This document shows positions 22,591 to 36,152 of a stretch of DNA of 64,000 nucleotides, piece after piece. Under the pieces are notes generated by a model. That model was not told where the DNA came from and searched no databases. It saw nothing but the letters and a program-made list of their open reading frames with translations. A program made the position numbers and the translations under genes. Position 1 is the stretch's first letter. Each line of letters begins with the position of its first letter. The stretch lies in contig CM019229.1 of NCBI GenBank assembly GCA_009741485.1, positions 1,387,440-1,451,439 on the forward strand, written 5' to 3'. The stretch is from Malurus cyaneus samueli. Lineage: Eukaryota > Chordata > Aves > Passeriformes > Maluridae.

Positions 22591-25500
22591 TTACAAGGCA
22601 GCCCAAAGTCCTGGGACTGCAGCGCCTGACAAAAGGAGGTGACACCCCTGAGCTCTGCCAGGTGCTCTGTGGGAACAGACAGATGGGTTTTACCTGCACA
22701 ATCTTTCCCAAACCTCTGTCCCAGCACAGGGACCAGTGAAACACCTTCCTGTGAGCTCAGCCCTGGCTCTGCTCCCCTGCTGCAGCTTGGCTGGGCTGCT
22801 TTCATCTTTATGCTTTTCCCATTGTGCTTTATGGCCTCCAGAAACTCCAAAGAAATAGGGGAATTTGTCATTGCAATGTTCACCATTGGTGCCTTATGAC
22901 ACCCAAGATTCACACCCCCTCCTGGGGATAAGAGTGCTGATGTTTTATGGATGTTAAAGCATCTGGGGGAACCCTTGGCATTCATGGATTTACTGGCATT
23001 TTACCCCATTTTTAAGTGGGGTGACAGCACCAGAGTGAGGACAGGCCAGGGCATGGCACTCACAGCTGGGCCTCTCAGAAGAGTGGGGTTGTTTGTTTGG
23101 TGATGGCACAGAAAGACTTGGCCCCATGACACTGGATCCATACAGAAATCATCAATGGACAGACATGTGTCGCTGCTGGAATGATCTCCTTGCTCCCAAA
23201 ACAGAGGTAGAAATTCTGGAAGCATTGGGAAGTTTGCAGTTACTCTTTCCCTGCACTGATGCTGGAGTGGCACCATTTGTCCCCAGGGTCCCCCTCAGAC
23301 CCTGCTGCCCCTGCATGGCCTCTGTCCCCTGCTCCTGGGGTCCTGTCTGGTCTGGCTGCTCCCAGTCTCCATGGGGCACAGGGGGACACAGCACTGTGGG
23401 AACGTGGCTGAGCATGTGCCACTCCTCCTCTCCGATGCTGCTTCCGCCCAGCACCATGGCCACAGTGCCAAGACACCCTCAGGCTGCCCCAGGGCTCAGG
23501 GGCACCCCATGTCCCTGCCCTGCCTCAGCTGGAGGTGGTGACAGAGTGTGACACACCCAGGGGGTGCAGGGGCATGGCCCCTCCTCACCCAAACCCCCTG
23601 TGCCCCTCCAGCCCCCAGTTCAGCTCTGTTCAGCTTCCCCACAGCTGCCAGGACCTCTAGCTGCTCTAGAATGTGCAGGGGATGTTTTCTCCTCCTTCCT
23701 GCCCCTCTGGGCAGCCGCTGGGGCTGTTCCTGGTGCCAGGCAGGGCTAGCACAGCCCTGTACCCTGTGCACTGTGGCCCTGGCACCACCTGCTCACCCCT
23801 GAGCCAAAATGCTTCCAAAGGGCTCTCACAAAGGGAATCCAAGCTCCTGAGGAGACCAAAGTCCCCTGGCCCTGCACTGCAGCTCAGCTGCTCTTCAGGG
23901 TTCCCTCCCACCCCAGCTGTGCCCAGCTGTGCCTCTCTCTCCAAAGCAGAGAATGCTGTCGGACCAGGGCTGCAGCAGAGGCTCTGGCCCTGGTTTTTGG
24001 GATTGCTGTGCCCAGAGGGAGGATGGATGCAGTGAGTCACGGTCTGGCAGCCAGCTGGGAAGTTCCCATGAACACCAGCCAGGCTGATGGTGCAAGCAAA
24101 GATCCATTCCCAAGAGTCAGACAGGAGCAAATTCACGAATGCTCTAAAGAGAGCGAGAAACAAAAGCAAACCAGGTCTGGGGCTGCCAGGACGAGCCAAA
24201 GGCTTCTCTCATTCTCCTCTATCCCTGGCCAAGTGTCCTGTGCAGGCTCCCTGCCCTCAAACTCCCAGCACAGGGCTGAGATGTCTCCCTTGTCTTTGGG
24301 TAACTTCCCTCTCTGGAGACGGTCTGAAGGGAGGCCCAGGAGCATTCACTCACCTCTCCAAGGGGTATCCCCCTGCCAGGATTGATGCAGATGTTCCCAG
24401 CACTGCTCCCTCTCCCCACACACCCGGCTCTGGATTCCATCACCAGACAGACTCATCCAGGAGCTGGTTGGGAATGTCCTCCTGACTGACCACGTTCCCA
24501 CTGCCCCACCACAGACACTTCCCCACCTTCCCACCTTCCGTAAAAACTCCTTTAACTCAGCAGCCACACTCAGTGAGCTCTTGCCAGACGGACCCAGATG
24601 GCTCCTATGATGCTGTGACAGCCACCAGCCCTCCCTGGGGACACTGAGGGCAGAGCCCCCGGCCTGTGACCCACCCTGGGAGGGCTGCAGTGACTCAGGC
24701 TCTGTGTCACTGCACAGAGACAGCTCCTCACTCCCATCCCATCACTGAGAGCTGCCAGGGCCAACCCCATCCCCAGCCATGGCCAGGGGACACTGCAACC
24801 CTCTGGGAGTCTGTGGGGCCACAAGTGCAGTGGGCAAGGCTCTAGCCTTCCTTTCCAGTCCAAGAGAGCATCCAGCACCCTCCCCCTCTGTGTGAATTCC
24901 TCAGGCCATGCATGTGCTGAATGAAGGAATATTTCCTCTCCTTTGTTTAAACTTGTTTGCCCGTTCATTCCCTTCCTCTTCTGCCTGAACTGGATGGATC
25001 AAGCCATATTGTTGGCATCCTACAGACTATCCTGCCTCAATCAGAGCCCCGTCCAGCTGTCCCTGTACCAAACCACAGCCCTTACATGGACAACACCCAG
25101 AGCAGCAGCCTGGGGACAGCCAGGGGCTGCCCATGGGCCTCCATGGCTGTCCCAGACACACCAGGGCAGCTCAGGCACCCAGGGCACGTCCCAGAGCTCC
25201 TGCAGACCTGACCTGAAGATGGAAGCTGGGAATGACCACCCAGGGGACTCCTGCAGGCACTGAGGGTCAGTGTTGGCCTGCCTGTGCTCAGGGGCTGCAG
25301 GAGAGGACAGGGAATGGCGTTTGGGATCCCATAAAGGGTGTTCCACTCACACCCAGGGAGTGATGCCCAAGCTCTCAGCCCTCCCTGCAGGATTTTCGGT
25401 CTCCAGTGGCTGTGCCTGGACATGGAAGTGCAGAGCATTTTCCTGCCTGCAGAAGTGGTCTCCTGCCAGGCCCTCAGGGCTGCTGCTCTCCTCCCCCAAG

Positions 25501-27562
25501 AACTCGGGGTAATTTTCCTCTCCTGGTCTAATTTCCCACCTGCCACTGGGCATTTCCCTGCACAGCTCCTCCTCAGGCATGGAGGAAGGTCAGCCAGCCC
25601 AACAGGAGCTGAGAGAGACGGAACAGAAACATCTCAGGGTGAGACAGCCCGGCACAAGGGCACGGGCAGCACCAGCATCCTGGCCAAAGGAAACAACCAG
25701 AAAACACAGGCTGGCCCTGTGCTTGTGGCCTTGGGTCACCCTGCACCAGCCAGGAGGTGGCCCTGGGCAGGATGGCCACGAGGCCTGGCACAGGAACCTC
25801 ACACAAGGGCTCAGGGAACCAAAATTACAGCCCCAGAGCAGGGGACAGCTCAGACCTCCCACTGGAGCCAAAACTGGGGAAGAAAGTGTTCTGAAGTGGC
25901 ACTGGAGCACCTGAGTCCCCATCCCACCCCTGTGATGGGAAACAGCTGCTCATCCAGGGATGAGTGGCCACAGGGCTTGCACCTCCATTCTCTCAAACCA
26001 TTTTGCCATTCCTTGTCCCTTTGGGAGGAAAACAAGAGGAACTTCACCTGCCCCTGGAGATAGCCCAGCAGCTGTGAGTGCAGCAGGGTGGTTCCTTTGG
26101 GTTTGGGCTGCTCTGGAAGGGGAGCAGCAGCAGCAGCGTGGGGCTGCCAGGACCTGCTGCTCCAGTGCTGCACAGGGACACCGCTCCTGTGTCTGCCCGG
26201 GCCCAAGGGTGTTCATCCAGCTTGTGAGGCAGCACTTGATGGGAAATCACAGCCCAGAGCCCCACAGAACTCCACAGAGCCCCACAGAGTCCCAGTCCTG
26301 CCAGCCCTCCCCACTCCTCCCCAGCCCTGGCCACATCTGAGGCTCCCAGAGCAGCTCAGCGCTGAGCAGATGCCAGATACCGAGTCAGGTCCTGCTCCAA
26401 TCCTTGGGGCTTCTCTTGTTCCTCCAGCCACCGGGACAGCCCCAGCTTCCCCTGGAGTTTTCACACAGACACTGTGTGGAAGGAGAACTGTCACTGACCC
26501 GAACACTCATGGCAGGAACAGCTTCACCAGCACCTGGAAAATGCCGGAAGAAGTTGGGTGGCCCAGCTGGGGTCTCCCTGAGAGCTGGTCCTGCCCGAGT
26601 GACTCTGGGCTTCCAGACCTCCATCCTTCCTAAAGAGGGATGCCAAACCCATGCCAAGTCAGACAACTTGACCATGATCCCCTTCAGCCCGAAAACCCCA
26701 CATTTTTGTCATGTAAATACAAAAAAAACCATGCTTTTCTCGTCCTATCTGCCTGCCTTCCTTCCCAGGTGCATTTTTTTCACAGGAAAACCCCAGGAAG
26801 GCAGCTCTGGACAGCAGCACTGAGCTGAGGAGGGGGCTGGGGGCTGCAGAAAGTTGTCACTGCTGCACACATTTGAGCATCCCTCCAACTGCAGCAATGA
26901 GATGTCAGAGCAATCAGAAGGAGCCGGGAAGCCCCGCACAGCAGGGGAAATGGAGCTGTTATCACACGGTTCAGGACTGATGAGAAGGCTTTGGTTTGCA
27001 CTGTAACAGCCCCTTTCATCCGCAGAGCTCAGAACACTTGAAAATGTTTATAAATAAGCCCCACATCTCTCCAGAGGAGGCTTTATTCCCCTTTTAATGC
27101 TGGCCAAGTGCACGGGGAAGATCTGAGCAGCTCAGCAGAGATCTGAGCTCGATGCTGGGCGCAGAGATCCCTCCCCTGCTGCTCTGCTCCTCCGCAAGAG
27201 CCAGATCTCTGAGACATCTTGATGCCAGACCCAGGGCTGACAAAAAGGGCATCTCCAGAGGCTTTAACATGGTCCCAGAGCTGGGGATTCCCACTGAATC
27301 CTTTGATCTGATGTCTTAATCTCATGGTGCTGCCCGAGCCATTCCCAGGGAGCATTCCCCCTTCCTTTGTGGGGCACAGAAAGGATCCTACAGGGCATCC
27401 CAAAACCTCCTGATAACCCAGGTGTGCCAGCACAGCCATGCAGGGATTTTACCTGCCCTGAGAACAGCTGCTCTCATTTCTCAAACCCCAGTCTGCTCCA
27501 ACAGAAGCATCCCAGAATCCCCTTTAGCTGTCCTGATGTTTAGGGTGAGCTGATAACACCAG
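22591..27562. other. Five kilobases of G/C-rich intergenic sequence
   Basis: No CR1, LTR or tandem array of size. Many open frames exist on both strands, but none shows domain motifs, splice-consistent exons or codon bias. 26,690-27,090 is locally AT-rich (TGTTTATAAATAAGCC). Confidence 0.4.
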
Positions 27563-27650
27563 GCTGTGGGTTTGATTGCTGTATGGGCCACTTGCCCAAG
27601 AGTTGGACCTGATGATCCTCGTGGGTTCCTTCCCACTCAGGATGAGGAAG
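27563..27650 (+). repeat. CR1 LINE 3' fragment, short
   Basis: GAGTTGGACCTGATGATCCT followed by CGTGGGTTCCTTCCCACTCA is the forward CR1 3' terminal motif. Only about 90 bases are recognisable. Confidence 0.75.
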
Positions 27651-28069
27651 TGTGGGAACAGAGCAGCCCCTGTGGAGGGGCCAGGAGAGGCAGGGAGACA
27701 GAGCTGCTGGCCCCTCCCTGGCAGTGTCCCTGTGCCAGCCACAGCAGCCCCAACTCCTCCTGTTCCCCCTTGTGCAGAGCCCCAACCTGCCCCAGCCCCC
27801 CCTGGGCATCCCTGCAGCCGCAGTTCCTGCTGCCCTGGGGAAGGAGGCACTGCCCCACGGGCAGGAGGGCTCAGGGGAGCAAGGGACATGTCCTCAAATC
27901 CTTTTCAGAGAGGTGGGACTGCACCCCTGCCCTCGCTGCCAGCCCAGGGGCCCAAACCCACTCACACAGCCCGGGCTGCGGGCACAGCTCCAGTCCTGGG
28001 GACAGCAAGGGACAGAGGCAGCCTGGACCCTCTGAGGGTGTCACCATGCCTGGCACCGCAGACACTGCC

Positions 28070-28330
28070 TGCACACTGCACCCACAGCACCCACAGCCCC
28101 CACAGCCTGCACAGCACCCACAGCAGACCCCGCCCCTCACAGCCCCAGCAGCCAGCAAACCCACACCTCACGCCCTCACAGCCCCTCACAGCCCTCACAG
28201 CCCCTCACAGCCCCTCACAGCCCTCACAGCCCCTCACAGCCCCTCACTGCCTCTCACAGCCCCTCACAGCGCCCTCACAGCCCTCACAGCCCCCCTCAGC
28301 CTTCATGGCCCCACAGTGCACCCACAGTCC
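28070..28330. repeat. (CCCTCACAG)n minisatellite
   Basis: CCCACAGCACCCACAG-type units give way to an array of 9-10-base units CCCTCACAG/CCCCTCACAG at 28,170-28,300. Confidence 0.88.
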
Positions 28331-28577
28331 CCAGGGTGACCCTGGGGACCCCCAGGGCCTCATGGCAGCCCCTGCACCCCGGATTCTGCGTGCTGGTGTG
28401 GCACCAGCAGGAACAGGGGAGCCCGAGGGTGCACATTGCAGCTCTCCAGCACACAAAGGAAATCACGGAGCTGCTCAGGGTGGAAAAGCCCTCTGAGATC
28501 CTCGGATCCAGGGCTCCCCCAGCACTGCCAAGGCCACCCCTGGACCACTTCCCCAGTGCCACACCCCACATTTTTTA

Positions 28578-28890
28578 ACATCTCCAGGGATGACGACTCC
28601 AGCACTGCCCTGGGCAGCTGGGCCAATGCCTCACCACTCTTCCAGGGAAGAAATTTTCTCAATGTCCAATCTAATAATACCCAGTAATACCCTCATAATA
28701 TCCAATCTAAACCTCATATCCACCCCCTGAGGCCGTTCCCTCTCCTCCTGTCCCTGTTCCTGGAGCAAGCCCGACCCGGCTGTCCCCTCCTGTCAGGGAG
28801 TTGTGCAGAGCCACAAGGTCCCCCTGATCCCCTTGCTCCAGGCTGAGCCCCTTCCCCAGCTCCCTCAGCCGCTCCTCACAGGGCTCACAT
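28578..28890 (-). repeat. CR1 LINE fragment
   Basis: Reversed CR1 body: CATCTCCAGGGATGACGACT, AATATCCAATCTAAACCTCA, GGAGTTGTGCAGAGCCACAA, CTCCAGGCTGAGCCCC. Related to the duplicated fragment at 35.8 and 42.6 kb. Confidence 0.85.
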
Positions 28891-31800
28891 GGAAGGATGC
28901 TCGGTTTGGAGGGATCAAGAAGGTCCTGCCAGGTACCACCAGCCCAGCCCAGGGTGTCCTCCCCTGCTGCAGCTCTGGTGGCACACAGAGGGGCTGGCTG
29001 TGCCCAGCAGGTCCCAGAAGGAGCTGTCACCTCACTGCATTGTCCTCCCAGCACCAGGCCTGGGAATTGAGCTCTCCCTATATTTTGGGCCCTTTTCCCT
29101 GCCCCCACAGGCCAGTGCCATCGCATGGGTCAAGTGTCCAGACACAGGGGCAGGGAGCGAGGGCCAGCCAAGGCAGGGCAGAGCTGCAGCGGGCAGAGGC
29201 GAGGTCTGGCTGAGACCCTGGGCAGGTCACTCCCAGTCAGTGGGGTGTACTGGGGTTACTGGGGTTTCTCTGTGGGGGGTACTGGGGTTACTGCGTCTGT
29301 GGTTACTGGGGTTTCTGGGTCTGTGGGTACAAACAGGGGCTCTCCATGCTGACAGCCCACCCTGAATGAATCAGGGATGACTGACAGCCCCAGATCAGGG
29401 AGACCCCCACACCAGCAGCAGCAGTGCTGGGGAGCCACCCTATAGAGGCTGCACAAGCCCAAATCTCAGAGCCAAATCCTTTGGGGTGGCCAGGATCTAC
29501 CTCACAGCTCTGTCCTGTCCCTGCTGCCCAGGAAGGCAGCCCCGGCAGTGGAAACAGAGCCCAGGAAAGAGAGGAAGCTCAGCCCCGTGTCCTGGAGCCT
29601 TTCCTGCCTGCCCCAAGCAGCTCGTCGGCCCCACCAGCCCATGGTCACTCCTCTGCAGCCCCGTCAGTGCGGCCATCAATGGGGCCATTGTTCGCCCTCG
29701 CCCGGCATGAAGGGGGTTTTGTTGATGAGAAAGTCATGCTGACAGTGAGGAGCTCCTCTGAGCCAAAAATAACCCACGGAGGCCGCGATTGTTCCCTCCC
29801 TGTCCCTTATCAGCCACAGTGCTGGCGGAGGGCAGAGCTGCGGCTGGAGCAGATCCCTGCTAAAAACACACCTTGGAGCTGGAGCAGGGATGGCAGCGGG
29901 ACTGCACAGGGCAGGAGCACGGCTCTCCATATGTGCAGCCACCGAGGGTGCTGCAGACAGGCTCCAGATGGGTGCTCAGGGTGCCGGGATGCCAAAGAGG
30001 TGTGCATCCCTTCGCTCTGGGGGATGTTAGGAAAATTAATCCACAAACACCAGAGGTTGATGTCCAAAAAGGTGATAGAGGAGTCCAAGGGCCCAAAATC
30101 TATTTGGATAAAGAGACAGGCCATTTCCATGGGACATTTCCATGGGGTGTCTCAAACTGCTAAAGGACGCAGCTTCCTTTTTATCCCAGTTTCCCAGCCA
30201 CATTTCCCTCCCTGTTTCCCCCTTGCTGAGGGACTTGAGAGGCACAGACTCCCCAAATCCCCTAATAGAGACCCCATCTAATGTGCATTCCCCGCACTCC
30301 ATTTTTTATTCTTTGTGTCTCTGTTCTTTTTCTCTATAACCAGGGATTTAGCACTGCCTTGGGTGAGGAACAGTCTGTGTCAGTGGGTGGAATTCCTGTG
30401 GAATTTATGGTTCTTTCCATTGTTCCTTTCACCTGTCAGTGTCTGGCCTTACTTTCCAGCAGACCCCACTGTTTGTTTTTAAAGACATCTCCCTCTCACT
30501 CCTTTCAGGGATGCACAGCACATTTCTGTGTGGGGGCTCTCCAGTTTCCTTTGGGAAAGCTGCGGAGGGAAAGGAGCAGAGGGCAGGAATCTGCAGGCAC
30601 CTCCAGCAAGGAGCCTCCAGAAGGGGTTGGCATCGGCAAAGGGGCTCCCCTGAGCCCAGCAGTTCGTGTTCTCTGCTCTTTGGGGTGGTTGAGGGCTCCC
30701 TGCAGATGGGGAGCACAGCCCGTGGGATCCCAGCCCCACGGCAGGAGCACCCAGCCACGCAGGCTGCAGCAGCCACGGGTTTGGTTGACTGTCCCAGACC
30801 CTCCAACAAAGTGTTCGTGTCTGCCAAACAGCCCAGATGCTGTTCCTGCTGCCGGGCTGCAGGGTGGGCACTCAGAGGACACACACCCAAAGCATCCTGT
30901 GCCACCTCCTCCGTCCTCCTCACCCTGGGAACCTCTCCACTTCCCAGAGAGTCCCCTGGCACAAGGTCCAGCATTTCTTGACCACCAGCCCAGCCCCACC
31001 CCCAGCCCTCGGCCCTCCTGGCAGCAGGGGTGGGGGGCTGAGGGCCAGCCCTGCTCCAGCCACAGCCATGCTCCACACCTGGCAGCACGGACAGTGAGGA
31101 AGCAGGTGAGCACTGGCTCCAAGCAGGTCCCAGAGGGGCTCCTCACCCCTCTCCAAGCCCAGGGAGCATCCTACAAACAGTGCACACAACAGCTGTGGCT
31201 TCCATCACCTCCCTATGAACCCTTCCCCCTCCTGTTCCCATCTCTTCCTTTCCTTTATTTAACTGTTTCTAATCAAAGGCCAAAAGCCTCGGAGCTGCTC
31301 TGAGCCCTGGAGGGTGGCAGGGATGGTGCAGGTGAGGGTCTGCCCAGATCCATTCCCCAGAAGGGCAAGACATGAACCCTTCAGAGCAATCTGGAACAAA
31401 AATGTCATCTCCCCCCTTCTCAGGCTTCCATAGGGTCTTCCGGCAGGAAAAGTGTCCATTCCTTACAGCAGGCCTCATGGGAGCAGCACATCAGAGCCAG
31501 TCCCGGCCCCCCTGGACATTCCCAGTCCCCCTCTGCCCATCCCTGACTCCAGACCCAGCTCCAGGGTCCTGCTCCCTCCCCAGTTGGGATTTCACTGCTG
31601 CAGCATTTCGAGGCTCAGGGTGGGGGAACTTTTGCCAAAGCCGCCAGCAGCTTTGGAAACTCTCCCTGCTGCTTTTCCAAGAGCCTGATTTTGGCTTTCT
31701 GGCTCCAACACAGCACTCATTTCTCTGCAGCAGTGAAGATAAACGTCAATAAATCTTCTGCAGTCATTCCTCAGGGCCAAGAGTGAGCTCAGCCCCGAAG

Positions 31801-32774
31801 CATTTCAGGATCCTGCAGTTACACCCTGAGCCCCCATCCAGCAAACTCACCCTGCTCCAGAGCCTCAAACACACAAGAACCTCCTTCAAGGAGGTGCCTG
31901 GTCCCTCTGAACTCAATGACCCCTCTGTGCTCAGGGTTAGGCTGGACCAGCCCCTAGACAAGCAGCCTGTGTGCAGCAGGAAGTGCTGTCAGCACCAGAG
32001 CCCCCGTGCAGGGCTGCTCCAGGGGTTCTGCTGCCGCTTTTCCTCACAGCTCCCACCACCCCAGGCTTTGCAGCCTCTGGGAGCTGTTTGTTTCCAGGCC
32101 AAGGTATACCTGTTCTCCTTTTTATCCCTTTAGCCAGGGCTTGGGCAGTGGGGTGTCACCCTGTCCTCTTCTGCAGAAATTCCCACCAAATGGCCTCTCC
32201 TCTGGAGATGCAAAGACATTTTCCAGCTGGATGGGCAGGCAGAGATGGAGAGAAGCCACACTGTGCAGGGTGCAGCAGGCCCAGCTGCTGGACACTTAGC
32301 CGCCAGATGTTTTTATCGGGCATTTTTTGTTATCGGGGATTTTTTATTGTCAGGTCTTTTTCCAACACCTTTCCTGTGCCACAGCACTGTGGTGCGTCCT
32401 GCTGGGTTCTCCCTTCTGCTCTTCCCAGCAGGAAGGATTTCCCCTGATACCCAGTGCAGGCTGCTCTCGTGTCTCAGTCCACGACTGTCAGGCCATGGGG
32501 TCACTGCCCTGCCCGGCACGAGCTGTCTGCTCCATGGAATCCCTTGCGGGGAGCAGGGAGGGGCTCAGCTCAGCTCCTCAGCAGGGCTGGGGCAGGCAGG
32601 ACCCCACTGAGGCTCGAAGGGAAAGGAATGGAGCCATTGTTGGGCTGAGCCAGCACGGAAGGGAGGCTGGAGCTGGGAATGGAGTCATGGATCTGCAGCA
32701 ACTGGGAGCAGTCCTGATCCCCTCCTGGATGTACAGAGGTTGGATTTGGTCCCTGTCTCAGGTTCCATGGAAGG
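28891..32774. other. Intergenic sequence with a small TTACTGGGG repeat
   Basis: No gene recognised. At 29,240-29,335 units of GGGGTTACTGGGGTTTCTG are repeated four to five times. 32,300-32,360 has repeated TTTTTATCGGG/TTATCGGGGA units. The rest is unique. Confidence 0.4.
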
Positions 32775-33498
32775 TGTAACCAAAAGTCTGTATTCTATCA
32801 CCATCTCCATGAGCTGTTAAACCAGGTGGGGCAGAGTTCTTTATCCTCAGCATGACCCAGCCCTGGTAACACCCTCAGGGGCCATCTCTGTTCATGGGCC
32901 ATCGAGGGCTCTGGGAATGACCCCGGAATTCCATCATACCATTGGGAGATGTCCCACCCAGAGAGAAGGAGCTGCACATCCCTACTGGCACATAAATGAG
33001 GCTCTGGAACACTGGGACACTTCTGCCACTGCATTCCCAGAGGAGAGGAGCTCCAGAACCACCCCTGGACCTCCAGAGATGGACTGGACCTGTCTGCAGG
33101 ATCAGCGCTTGGATGAGAGCACATCCATCACTGCAACGGGGCTGCAGCACCATTGAACATTGAACATTGAACAGAGCACATCCATCACTGCAACGGGGCT
33201 GCAGCACCATTGAACATTGAACATTGAACAGAGCACATCCATCACTGCAACGGGGCTGCAGCACCATTGAACATTGAACATTGAACAGAGCACATCCATC
33301 ACTGCAACGGGGCTGCAGCCACCACCCTGCCCAACAAGGTGTCAGGCTGGATTCTGACTCTGGCAGTTTAAGCTGTAGTTTCTGTATTATTGCCTTTACT
33401 GTAATTTTTCCTATTAAATTGTAGTTCTGACTTAGATTCCCTCTCAATGTATTTCTGTGGGGTAATTACCTCACTGGTTTGTTTCTCAAACTAACACA
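32775..33498 (-). mobile_element. LTR-like endogenous retrovirus remnant, about 724 bp
   Basis: On the minus strand it begins TGTGTTAGTTTGAGAAACAA and ends GACTTTTGGTTACA, with TG/CA termini. The internal text (GGTGTTACCAGGGCTGGGTC, CCCCACCTGGTTTAACAGCT) matches what I remember of a common passerine LTR. No internal coding region follows, so it looks like a solo LTR. I could not find a clean target-site duplication, so the edges may be off by a few bases. Confidence 0.6.
33117..33319. repeat. 57-bp tandem repeat inside the LTR-like element
   Basis: Three full copies and one partial copy of a unit starting AGAGCACATCCATCACTGCA, containing CAACGGGGCTGCAGCACCA, and ending in TTGAACATTGAACATTGAAC. 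The copies appear identical, suggesting recent expansion. Confidence 0.95.
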
Positions 33499-34335
33499 GT
33501 TCCCATATCCAGGGGGGAGAAGCTGTTATTGTGCATCTCCAGGCTCTCATCCAGCCTAGAGGCAGCAAATATTGCTCTGTTTCACACACATTGAGGCCAA
33601 ATTTTGCTGGCCAGGGTCAGTGACAGTCAACCCCTGGAGCAGAGCCCCTTCCCCTCACAGGGGGACCATGTCCCTGCTTCATCCAGCACTTTTACATCTC
33701 CAATTCCCCTCCTTCCCTCCTCTTTTCCTGGGGGAGCAGGAGCTGTCTCTGACCTGCCATGAGCTGCAGGGTCTGCAGAGCCACAGCATCATTCCCCACA
33801 TCAATTTCGGTCTGTTCAGCCTTATTGTAGAGTGACCTTTGCTGAACAATGTGATCTTGCAGAGTAGCAATGAAAACAGACTGTTTCCAACCATCCTGGA
33901 AGGCTCTGGCAGAGTCCTTATCAGAAAATGAGGGTGGAAATTCCTCAGCATCCAGAGCCAGTGCCAGGTCGTGGCTCTTATCTTCTGCAGTTGGTGCAGG
34001 AGAAGGGAACATCCAGTGTGTTCAGGAGAAACACAGAATTAATTGTCCTGGAGCTGGGATGGAGCCCAAAGAAATCGAGGGTAATTGTTTTTTCCATCCT
34101 CTGAGTTTCTGATGTTCAAAATGTCTCATTGTTCTTTGAAGTTGTTCTGCTCCACTTCCAATACAGGCTCACAACAAACACAGGCACCTCTTTGAATTTT
34201 AACTGTTAAAAGCTTTCACCTTGTGAAGGAAGGTGAAGGAAAGCTGAGGGGTCTTCCACTAAAAGAGACTGTGAACAACTTTTCTGAACGAGTTCATTCC
34301 TCCCCAGGACCCCCAGAAAATCTGTTCTATTTCAC
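33499..34335. other. Unique sequence between the LTR-like element and the CR1-led duplication
   Basis: No gene or repeat recognised. Confidence 0.4.
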
Positions 34336-34921
34336 AGAATCACAGAATCCCAGAATCCCAGAATCACAGAATCACAGAATCACAGAATCACAGAATCACA
34401 GAATGGTTTGGGTTGGGAGAGACCTTAAATCCCATCCAGTGCCACCTCTGCCATGGGCAGGGACACCTCCCACTGTCCCAGGCTGCTCCCAGCCCCAATG
34501 TCCAGCCTGGCCTTGGGCACTGCCAGGGATCCAGGGGCAGCCACAGCTTCTCTGGGCACCCTGTGCCAGGGCCTCCCCACCCTCCCAGGGAACAATTCCT
34601 TCCCAATATCCCATCCATCCCTGCCCTCTGGCAGTGGGAAGCCATTCCCTGTGTCCTGTCCCTCCATCCCTTGTCCCCAGTCCCTCTCCAACTCTTCTGG
34701 AGTCCCTTTAGGCCTGGAAGGGGCTCTGAGCTCTCCCTGGAGCCTTCTCCTCTCCAGGTGAGCACCCCCAGCTCTCCCAGCCTGGCTCCAGAGCAGAGAG
34801 GCTCCAGCCCTCAGAGCATCTCCATGGTCTCTCCTGGGCTCTCTCCAGCAGCTCCAGTCTTCCCTATGCCAGATCTCAGGGCTGGGGCAGCTCTGCAGGT
34901 GGGGTCTCACCTGAGGGGGCC
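34336..34921 (-). repeat. CR1 LINE copy A (left edge of the duplication)
   Basis: Begins with a tail of ACAGAATC units (34,336-34,400), then GGTTTGGGTTGGGAGAGACC, and runs 5'-ward to GTGGGGTCTCACCTGAGGGG. Reverse orientation. The right-hand part, from about 34,626 on, is the start of duplication unit 1. Confidence 0.92.
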
Positions 34922-35760
34922 AAGACACATCCCTCTCCCCCTGCAGTAAATCCCATTTTCAGTCCAGGGTGCACTGACACCACTGAGGACCAGTTTGCCA
35001 CCCAAATGTTGCTTTTCCCAAGGGTGCCCTTACCCCAGGGACCCAACCTGAGCCATCCCAGCAAGGTGGGACAGGGCAGGCAGGATTGATCCTCCTCCTC
35101 CTGCCTCCCAGGAGCACAGGGAGATCCAGCCCAGAGCAATGCCACGGGGCACAGGGGCCCTGTCCCCAACTCTGGATTGTCCCTGTCCCTCCCAGGGGCA
35201 CTGTGGGGGCACAATCAACCCTGCCTGGTGCAGGAGCAGGGCCAGTCCAGCTCCCACAGCCCCAGCAGCTGGGGCCATGTGCTTTCCATCCCTTTCATCC
35301 CTGGGATCTGACACAGTGCCTGGAACGGGGCTGCTCCTCCCCTGAAAACACGGGCAGCCTTCATCTGCTCCCTGCATGTGCACAAAGGCATGTGCTGCTT
35401 GCAGATTCCCTTGGAAAACTGCTGGAAGCTGGGCAACTGCAGGGAATTGTCCCACAAGGTCCCAGCCTCAAAGAGACCCAAACTGCAGGGCTGTGTCCAG
35501 CCCTGTCCCCTGCGAGTGCTGGGTCAGCTTCAGAGGGTGCTGGGCAGCCTTGTCCTGGCCCCTTGCCCAAGCCTGGCTCTGTGCCCAGCTGGGCCTGGCT
35601 GAAGAGCTGGAGGTTGTACCTTTTGGGAAGTGCTGCAAAGGGATCTTCAAGGACCAAAAAGGTTAAAAAGAACCCCCAGGAGCCTGGTCAGAGCCTCTGA
35701 GCAGATGGCAGGTCCTTCCTGGGCAGCAGCAGCTCTATGGTCAGTGATTGAATCTGGCCA

Positions 35761-36152
35761 CACAGAATCCCAGAATCATTCGGGTTGGGAAAGATCTCCC
35801 AGCCCATCCAGACTGAGCTGTGCCCAATCCCCACCTCATCCCCAGCCCAGAGCACTGAGTGCCACCTCCAGGAATTCCTTGGACACCTCCAGGGATGGGC
35901 ACTCCAAACCTCCCTGGGCAGCCCCTGTCAATTCTGACCATTCTTTCCATGGAAAAATTCCTCCTGATCTCCCCCCTGCCCATCCCCTGGCCCAGCCTGA
36001 GGCCGTTCCCTCTCCTGTCCCTGTTCCCTGGAGCAGAGCCCGACCCCCCGGCTGCCCCTTCCTGTCAGGGAGTTGTGCAGAGCCACAAGGTCCCCTGATC
36101 CCCTTTGCTCCAGGCTGAGCCCCTTTCCCAGACCCCTCAGCCGTTCCTCATG
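35761..36152 (-). repeat. CR1 LINE fragment in duplication unit 1
   Basis: ACAGAATCCCAGAATCATTC, GGGTTGGGAAAGATCTCCCA and GAGTTGTGCAGAGCCACAAG mark a reversed CR1 of a subfamily different from copy A. Confidence 0.88.
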
